A stretch of DNA of 64,000 nt from Calamus simplicifolius (lineage: Eukaryota > Streptophyta > Magnoliopsida > Arecales > Arecaceae): positions 92,108 to 156,107 of the forward strand of contig UESW01004011.1 of assembly GCA_900491605.1 (NCBI GenBank), in the 5' to 3' direction. Both the position numbers and the translations under genes were made by a program. A model generated the notes under the pieces. The model saw nothing but the letters and a program-made list of their open reading frames with translations. It had not been told where the DNA came from and ran no database searches. Each line of letters opens with the position of its first letter. Position 1 is the first letter of the stretch. This document shows positions 57,260-64,000 of the stretch, one piece after another.

Positions 57260-60200
57260 GCGATCGGTCCGAGATCGGTCGTGGTCGATCGGGATCAGGG
57301 CTTGGATCGATCGCAACCGTCGGATCGTCGGTGATCGGACCGATCGCCACGGTCCGAGATTGGTCATGGCCGATCGGGATCAGGGCTTGGATCGATCGCA
57401 ATCGTCGGATCGTCGGCGATCGGACCGATCACCACGGTCCGAGATCGGTCATGGCCGATCGGGATCAGGGATTGGATCGATCGCAACCGTCGGATCATCC
57501 GCGATCTCGGACCGATCGCCATAGTTCGAGATCGGTCGTGGCCGATCGGGATCAGGCTTGGATCGATTGCAACCGTCGGATCGTCCGCGATCTCAGACCG
57601 ATCGCAACGGTCCAGGATCGATCATGGCCGATCGGGATCGGGCTTGGATCGATCGCAGCCATCGCATCATCGCCGATCGGACCGATTGCCATGATCCGAG
57701 ATCGGTCATGGCCGATCGGGATCACAACTTTGATCGATCGAAACCGTCGGATCGTCGCCGATCTCGGACGGATTGCAACGGTCCGAGATCGGTCGTGGCC
57801 GATCGAGATCACGGCTTGGATCGATCGCAACTGTCGGATCGTTGCCTATCAGATCGATCGCGACTGTCCAAGATCGTTCATCGCCGACCAGGATCGATCA
57901 GGGCTTGGATCGATGGCAACCGTCGGATCGATGCCGATCGGTCCGATCGCCACGGTCCGAGATCGATCGTGGCCGATTGGGATCAAGGCTTGGATCGATC
58001 ACAACCGTCGGATCATCAGCGATCAGACCGATCGCCACGGTCCGAGATCGGTCGTGGCCGATCGGGATCAAGGCTTGGATCGATCGCAACCGTCGGATCG
58101 TCAGCGATCTCGGACCGATCGCAACGGTCCGAGATCGGTCATGGCCGATCGGGATCAGGGCTTGGATCGATCGCAACCATCGGATCATCGCCGATCGGAC
58201 CGATTGCCACGGTCTGAGATCGGTCATGGCCGATCGGGATCACGGCTTCGATCGATCGCAATCGTTGGATCATCGCCGATCTCGGACAGTTGATCGTCGC
58301 CGATCTCGGACAGCTTGCAACTGTCCGAGATCGGTTGTGGCCGATCGGGATCACGGCTTGGATCGATTGCAACCATCGGATCGTTACCTATCGGATCGAT
58401 CGTGACGGTCCAAGATCGTTCATCGCCGACCAGGATCGATCAGGGCTTGGATCGATGGCAACCGTCGGATCGACGCCGATCGGTTTGATTGCCACGGTCC
58501 GAGATCGGTCGTGGACGATCGGGATCAGGGCTTGGTCGATCGTAACCGTCGAATCATCGGTCCAATCGGGATCAGGGCTTGGATCAATCGCAACCATCGG
58601 ATTCTCGCGATCTCAGACCGATCGCAACGGTCCGGGATCGGTCATGGCTGATCGGGATCAGGGCTTGGATCGATCGCAACCGTCGGATCGTCGGTGATCG
58701 GACCGATCGCTATGGTCTGAGATCGGTCGTGGCCGATCGGGATCAGGGCTTGGATCTATCGCAACCATCGGATCATCGGTGATTGGACCGATCGCCACTA
58801 TTCGAGATTAGTCGTGGCCGATTGGGATTAGGGATTGGATCGATCGCAACCATCGGATCGTCCGCGATCTCGGATCGATCGCAACTGTCTGGGATCGGTC
58901 GTGGCCGATCGGGATCATGGCTTGGATCGATTGCAACCATCGGATCGTCGCCTATCGGATCGATCACGATAGTCCGAGATCGTTCATCACCGACTGGGAT
59001 CGATCAGGCTTGGATCGATCGCAACCATCGGATCGTCGCCGATTGGATCGATCGCAACCATCGGATCGTCCGCGATCTCGAACCGATCGCAACGGTCAGG
59101 GATCGGTCGTGGTCGATCGGGATTAGGGCTTGGATAGATAGCAACCGTCGGATCGTCAGTGATCGTACCAATCGTCACGGTCCGAGATCGGTCGTGGCCG
59201 ATCGGGATCAGGGCTTGGATCGATCGCAGCCGTCGGATCGTCGGCGATCGGACCGATCGCCACGGTCCGAGATCGGTCGTGGCCGATTGAGCTCAGGGCT
59301 TGGATTGATCGCAACCATCGGATCGTCAGCGATCTTGAACCGATCGCAACGGTCTGGGATCGATCATGGCCGATCGGGATCAGGGATTGGATCGATCGCA
59401 ATCATCGGATTGTCGCCGACCGGACCGATCGCCACGGTCCGAGATCGGTCGTGGCCGATCGGGATCATGGCTTCGATCGATCGTAATTGTCGGATCATCG
59501 CCGATCTCGGACGGATTGCAACGGTCCGAGATCGGTCGTGGCCGATCGGGATCACGGCTTGGATCAATCGCAACTGTCAAATCGTCCGTGATCGCGGACC
59601 GACCGCAACGGTCCGAGATCTGTCGTGGATGATCAGGATCAGGGCTTGGATCGATCGCAACCGTCGGATCGTCGGTGATCGGACCGATCGCCACGGTCCG
59701 AGATCGGTCGTGGCCAATCGGGTTCAGGGCTTGGATCGATCGCAACCATCGGATCGTCGCCGATCGGACCGATCGCCACGGTCCGAGATCGGTCATGGCT
59801 GATCAGGATCATGGCTTCGATCGATCGCAACCATCGAATCATCGCTGATCTCAGACGGATTGCAACAGTCCGAGATTGGTCGTGGCCGATCGGGATCACG
59901 GCTTGGATCGATCGCAACCGTCGGATCATTCACGATCTCGGACCGATCGCAACGGTCCGAGATCGATCGTGGACGATCAGGATCAGGGCTTGGATCGATC
60001 GCAACTGTTGGATCGTCGGCGATCGGACCGATCGCCACGGTCTGAGATCGGTCGTGGCCGATCGGGATCAAGGCTTGGATCGATCGCAACCGTCAGATCG
60101 TCATCGATCGGACTGATCACCATGGTCTGAGATCGGTCGTGGCCGATCGGGATCAGGGATTGGATCGATCGCAACCGTCGGATCGTCGCCGATTGGACCG

Positions 60201-60853
60201 ATCGCCATGGTCCGAGATCGGTCGTGGCCGATTAGGATCAGGGCTTGGATCAATCGCAACCGTCGGATCATCGGCGATCGGAACGATCGCCACTGTCCGA
60301 GATCGGTCATGGCTGATTGGGAATAGGGATTGGATCGATCGCAACCGTCGGATCGTCCACGATCTCGGACCGATCGCAACGGTTGGGATCGGTGGTGGCC
60401 GATCAGGATCATGGCTTGGATCGATTGCAACCGTTGGATCGTCTCCTATCGGATCAATCGCGACGGTCCAAGATCGTTCATCGCCGACCAAGATCGATCA
60501 GGGCTTGGATCGATCGCAACCGTCGGATCGTTGCCGATTGGATCGATCGCAACCGTCGATCGTTGCCGATTGGATCGATCGCAACCGTCGGATCGTCCAC
60601 GATCTCGGACCGATCGCTATGGTCCGAGATCGGTCATGGCCGATCGGGATCATGGCTTGGATCGATCGCAACCATCGGATCGTCAGCGATCTCAAACCGA
60701 TCGCAACGGTCCGGGATCGGTCATGGCCGATCGGGATCGGGCTTGGATCGATCGCAACCGTCGGATCATCGCCGATTGGACCGATCACCACGGTCCGAGA
60801 TCGGTTATGGCCGATCGGGATCACGGCTTTGATCGATCGCAACCGTCGGATAA
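57260..60853. repeat. GATCG-rich satellite, about 41 units of 85-90 bp
   Basis: Unit parts are GAGATCGGTCGTGGCCGATC, GGGATCAGGGCTTGGATCGA, TCGCAACCGTCGGATCGTC and GGCGATCGGACCGATCGCCA. Spacing of the CTTGG word is 85-86 bases at the start (57301, 57386, 57471, 57557), with variants carrying GATCTCGGACCGATCGCAAC. Open frames of up to 357 codons on both strands result from near-87-base units and are not genes. Confidence 0.95.
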
Positions 60854-60854
60854 A

Positions 60855-61250
60855 ATAATTTTTAATATTGCGACACATTTATTGCGTCGTAATATTTTTA
60901 AGAAAAATAATAGTAATAAAAAAAGTAAAAAAACATTGCGACACAATAGTGCATCGCAATTATTTTTAGAAAATATAATTTTTATCAGTTATAATTATTA
61001 AAAAAATATTATGATGCATTAGCGATGCATTTTCCTAAAAAATAATTTTTTTGGAGAAAATAATTTTTAATATTGCGACGCATGTATTGCGTTGCAATAT
61101 TTTTTAGAAAAATAAATGTAATTAAAAAAATTTAAAAAATATTGCGACGCATTATTTGCGTCATAATTATTTTTAGAAAATATAAATTTTATCTGTTATA
61201 AATATTTTAAAATATTACGACGCATTAGCGATGCAATTTTTTAGAAAATA
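60855..61250. repeat. GCGACGCA repeats right of the satellite
   Basis: TTGCGACACATTTATTGCGT, TTGCGACGCATGTATTGCG and GACGCATTAGCGATGCAA recur in A/T-rich DNA with the same unit style as left of the satellite, so the satellite is embedded in the array. Confidence 0.8.
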
Positions 61251-61261
61251 TAAATTTACTG

Positions 61262-61850
61262 TTTGGGGGGGGGTCCCCCCCCTTCATCTTCTCTAGCCAC
61301 GGCCGCTGCCGTGGCCGTCGCTGCCGTGGCCTGGCCACGGTGGCCAGGCCACCAAAAAAAAATTGACAGTGGGGGGGGGGGGGGGGGGTTTACGGCCATG
61401 GCCACGGCCGTGGCCATCTTCTCTGGCCACGACCGTTGCCGTGGCCGTCTTCTTCGGCCACGGCTGCTGTCGTGGTCGGTCATGGCCTGGCCACGATGGC
61501 CAGGCCACCAAAAAAAATTGAAAGTTTGGGGGAGGTTTTCCCCAACCCCCTTCGTCTTCTACGGCCACGGCCACGGCCGTGGCCAGGCCACCAAAAAAAA
61601 ATATTAATGGGGTGGTTTTCCCCACCCCCCTCTCGTTCGTCTTCTCCGGCCACGGTGGCCAGGCCAAAAAAAAAAAATTACATAATGGGGGGGCGGGGTT
61701 TCCCCACCCCCCCCATTCGTCTTCTACGGCCACGGCCGCTGCCGTGGCCGGCTGTGGCCTGGCACGATGGCCAGGCCACCGGAAAAAAAAAAAGTTAGGG
61801 CCCCCCCCCGCTCCCGTTCGTCTTCTCCGGCCATGGTGGCCAGACAAAAA
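61262..61850. repeat. GC-rich array (CCACGGCCGTGGCC) with G and C homopolymers
   Basis: About six units each hold palindromic GGCCACGGCCGCTGCCGTGG, GATGGCCAGGCCACC, an A run and a G or C run (up to about 17 G at 61372-61388). Unit length varies from 65 to 160 bases. Length of homopolymers may be unreliable. Frames on both strands are products of the repeat. Confidence 0.85.
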
Positions 61851-61864
61851 TAAATAAATAAATA

Positions 61865-62222
61865 AAAAGGTAACAACTAGGGGCTTTTCCCCCACCCCGG
61901 TCCCTAAAATTAAAAAAAAATTAACACTCATAAAAAAAATTAACAAAAAAAATTAGATTCTATCATATTTTATTTTTTTAAAAATATTTTTAAATAATTT
62001 GATGATAAATATAAAAAATATAAAATATTTTTAAAACATGGGCAACTTAATTTTTTTTTAAAAAGTAACAGCTAGGGGCGTTTTCCCGACCCCCTGGCCC
62101 CTTCAAAAAAAAAAAGTTTTAACACTCATGGAAAATAATTAACTAAAAATTTAGATTCTATTATATTTTATTGTTATTAAAAAAATTTTCAAATAATTTG
62201 ATGATAAATATTAAAAAAATGT
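61865..62222. repeat. Tandem duplication of about 200 bp
   Basis: GGTAACAACTAGGGGCTTTT, TTAACACTCAT, TTAGATTCTATCATATTTTA and AAATAATTTGATGATAAATA (61869-62020) recur at 62066-62210 with drift. Confidence 0.8.
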
Positions 62223-63364
62223 GACCACTAATCTAATTTTTTATTAGATTAGTTATAAATTAATTAATTTATGTCATTAGTTGGAGCTCTTTGGATAGAC
62301 TGATTGTTATGTCTTGATTATGCAATAATATTTGTAATGCTAGATAGAAAGTCTTATTGTATTATTATTTAATTTGTAGAATTTATGCAATAATTAATTT
62401 AAGCAGAATGTTTATGCAATAATATTTGTGCATTTGTAGTTATTTACAATTGTTATGTCTTGATTATTTACATTCTGCTTCAAATTGAATGATGCATTAA
62501 ATTATATTATTATTTAATTTACAGCAAAAAATTAGTAGTTTCAATGATTTATATTTTAGTCTTCACAAATATTTATATTCGACACAATAATCTTAAGAAG
62601 TCAGTGACTATATATATAGAACACTATTCTTATATATGTATAATTGACAAGAAGTTAAGAATAATAAGCATAAGTTCGATTGTCTTCGGATTTCCATATT
62701 ATTAATCACAGCACTATAACCTTTAGACCCGTTTGAAAATTTGTAAGCCTTAGTCTTGCAAATTCTCAAATTGTCCTGGTGGACAGTTTGAGAATATTTT
62801 CTTGCGATATGTAGTCTGCTATTAATCATCGTTGGGTGAGATTGCGGTTTGTATTTGCTCATACGTTCTCCTAGTGTGGCATATATGCCACACATTTAGG
62901 AGAACATATGGGGAAATGCTGCCGAAATTTCAACGTAACCGATCGATGATAATTAATAGCAGAATAACATATCACAAAAAATATTCTTGAATGGGATAGG
63001 GCCTTACCTTTTAGACATGGAGTGAAGGTAGAATTAATTTAGGACACTTGAATGCTTATGAAGTCTCATGTTAAACGGACCGCCTTGCGGCCCGACCCGA
63101 ACTCAAGCCCTAGCATTAGCCTGGCATGAACCTGTGCCTCGGTCCTTGCTAGCATGCCAAGGATCATAGCCGTGGCCAGGCCTTACAGGATAGGGACCTT
63201 AGTTGTCTAAAAAAAATTGGTTCAGTTATAAATTATTTAAATGGTTATTATTAACCTAAGTTGTGTAAAAGAAATAATTTAGTTATATATTTAGTAATGC
63301 TAATATAGTTTTATAATGTGGTTTCCTTTAATGGTTTACCAGAAATTGTATAAGTCGGTCAAAA
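62223..63364. other. Leader region of the CACTA transposase
   Basis: A/T-rich, no coding sequence seen. It contains the two inverted repeats listed separately. Probably promoter and leader of the gene at 63365. Confidence 0.4.
62760..62990. repeat. Two adjacent inverted repeats, one ~100 bases per arm
   Basis: ATTCTCAAATTGTCC and GGACAGTTTGAGAAT (about 62761-62795) form a hairpin with one mismatch. Next, 62790-62885 pairs imperfectly with 62886-62990: AATATTTTCTTGCGATATG, TCTGCTATTAATCATC and GTTCTCCTA..TGTGGCATA recur on the other strand. The centre is TGTGGCATATATGCCACA. Confidence 0.75.
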
Positions 63365-64000
63365 ATGAGCGGGGCTTGCTCGTGGATGTATGCAAGGATA
63401 AAAGATGGCTTGCTTAATCCAGATTTTCTGAATGGATTGAAAGAATTTATCGCATTTGCATGTAGCCAACCTGAATGGATGGATGGGCCTAGGATTAGGT
63501 GCCCATGCAACTATCACATGCGTCAGAATAAAGCCTACAGAGATGTCGATACTGTTAAGGTGCATCTGTGTAAAAAAGGGTTTGTTCCTGATTACGATGT
63601 TTGGTACTATCATGGTGAAACAGAGGAAATTCCAGCAGTTGTTACAAGCCAACAAGTGTCAATTCCTGTTGATAAACCATTTGTGAATCTAAACACATAT
63701 GAAGAAATGGTGATGAATGCATCAGGTAATGAATTCAATCAGAATACATTTATGGAAGAACCAAATCCAAATGCACAGCAATTTTATGATATGTTGCATG
63801 CTGCAAATCAAGAATTGTATCCTAATTGTGAGGGTCATTCCCAGTTGTCTACGGCTGCTCGGTTGCTGAATATTAAGGCAGAACATCGATTATCAGAAAA
63901 GGCGTTTAATTCTGTAGCTGGGTTAATCAAGGAAATTTTGCCAAATGATAATGTTGTAGCAGACAGTTTTTACTCAATGAAGAAGTTGTTGCGTGGGCTT
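63365..64000 (+). CDS. CACTA transposase (TNP2-type), N-terminal 212 residues
   Basis: The frame opens at ATG 63365 and stays open to the window edge. Residues 7-80 (WMYARIKDGL, EFIAFACSQPEWMDGPRIRC, PCNYHMRQNK, VKVHLCKKGFVPDYDVWYYH, GE) match the transposase-associated domain that precedes the TNP2 catalytic region. The later part (AQQFYDMLHAANQELYPNCE, LSTAARLLNIKAEHRLSEKA, FYSMKKLLRGL) is the usual stretch before the catalytic core. The catalytic domain lies right of the window. No stop or frameshift is seen, unlike every other transposon gene here, so this copy may be young. Whether an earlier exon exists is unknown. Confidence 0.85.
   Translation, partial: MSGACSWMYARIKDGLLNPDFLNGLKEFIAFACSQPEWMDGPRIRCPCNYHMRQNKAYRDVDTVKVHLCKKGFVPDYDVWYYHGETEEIPAVVTSQQVSIPVDKPFVNLNTYEEMVMNASGNEFNQNTFMEEPNPNAQQFYDMLHAANQELYPNCEGHSQLSTAARLLNIKAEHRLSEKAFNSVAGLIKEILPNDNVVADSFYSMKKLLRGL

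Larger units (their letters stand above)
55445..64000 (+). mobile_element. CACTA-like element, left part, running off the window
   Basis: GCGACGCA-type subterminal motifs (55485-57255 and 60855-61250) enclose a satellite (57260-60853). They are followed by a GC-rich array, A/T duplications, inverted repeats and the 5' end of a TNP2 transposase gene (63365 onward). Motif block then transposase in the same orientation is the CACTA layout. A canonical CACTA terminus is not found near 55445; the left end merges with repeats derived from the neighbouring LTR. Confidence 0.65.

Noticed and set aside
57220..60858. Long open frames (up to 357 codons) encoding Arg/Ser/Asp-rich proteins on both strands
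   Set aside because: They coincide exactly with the 85-90-bp satellite; near-multiples of three keep several frames open on both strands, and no domain is seen.
61256..61946. 217-codon minus-strand frame rich in Gly, Pro and Phe
   Set aside because: Arises from the GC-rich array with homopolymer runs; no conserved motif and overlapping frames on the other strand.

Overview
The window reads as nuclear DNA of a flowering plant, dominated by transposable elements. Evidence is spliced genes with GT-AG introns, a pectinesterase and an IQD calmodulin-binding gene, plant CACTA, LINE, Gypsy/Tat and MULE sequences, and an inserted piece of chloroplast ycf2. A monocot, perhaps a palm, would fit the general style of the repeats, but this is a weak inference. 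Almost no gene is intact: the only clean coding stretches are a shortened IQD gene and the start of a CACTA transposase that leaves the right edge.

Layout. 1-3259: 3' part of a CACTA element with a broken Transposase_24-type gene. 3368-4349: a non-autonomous MULE with a 9-bp target duplication. 4587-5941: a 5'-truncated LINE (-). 8085-11655: duplicated unit A with a broken pectinesterase gene (-). 12850-19449: a nest of Gypsy LTR, a 2,003-bp solo LTR (13794-15796, perfect 5-bp target duplication) and a LINE (-) with endonuclease and reverse transcriptase. 20029-21572: second module of duplicated unit A. 24661-28422: a reversed solo LTR and a gutted Gypsy element with tandem repeats. 28533-33730: a patchwork of degenerate 18S rDNA, telomere-like CCCTAAA repeats, CACTA-type GCGACGCA motifs, a captured gene fragment and plastid ycf2, ending in a CACTA terminus at 33730. 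34858-36122: the IQD gene. 37165-37915: a fold-back element, then microsatellites.

38575-51600 repeats the 8-11 kb pectinesterase locus (unit B), interrupted at 39166-49985 by a Tat-type Gypsy retrotransposon. That element has a 1.77-kb 5' LTR containing a 60-bp array, decayed gag-protease-RT-RNaseH-second RNaseH-integrase, an eight-copy 141-bp array, and a spliced antisense gene. It has no 3' LTR. 52160-53662 is a LINE 5' part (+). 53664-55172 is the second module of unit B, and 55174-55374 is a short LTR followed by a primer-binding-like site.

From 55445 to the right edge lies the left part of another CACTA-like element: 180-bp GCGACGCA repeats, a ~3.6-kb satellite of about 41 GATCG-rich units of 85-90 bp, more GCGACGCA repeats, a GC-rich array with long G and C runs, large inverted repeats, and the first 212 codons of a TNP2-type transposase.

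The strongest stories are three. A young satellite seems to have grown inside CACTA subterminal repeats. A CACTA-bounded composite carries plastid ycf2 together with rDNA and telomere-like sequence. A pectinesterase locus was duplicated and the two copies decayed by different lesions.
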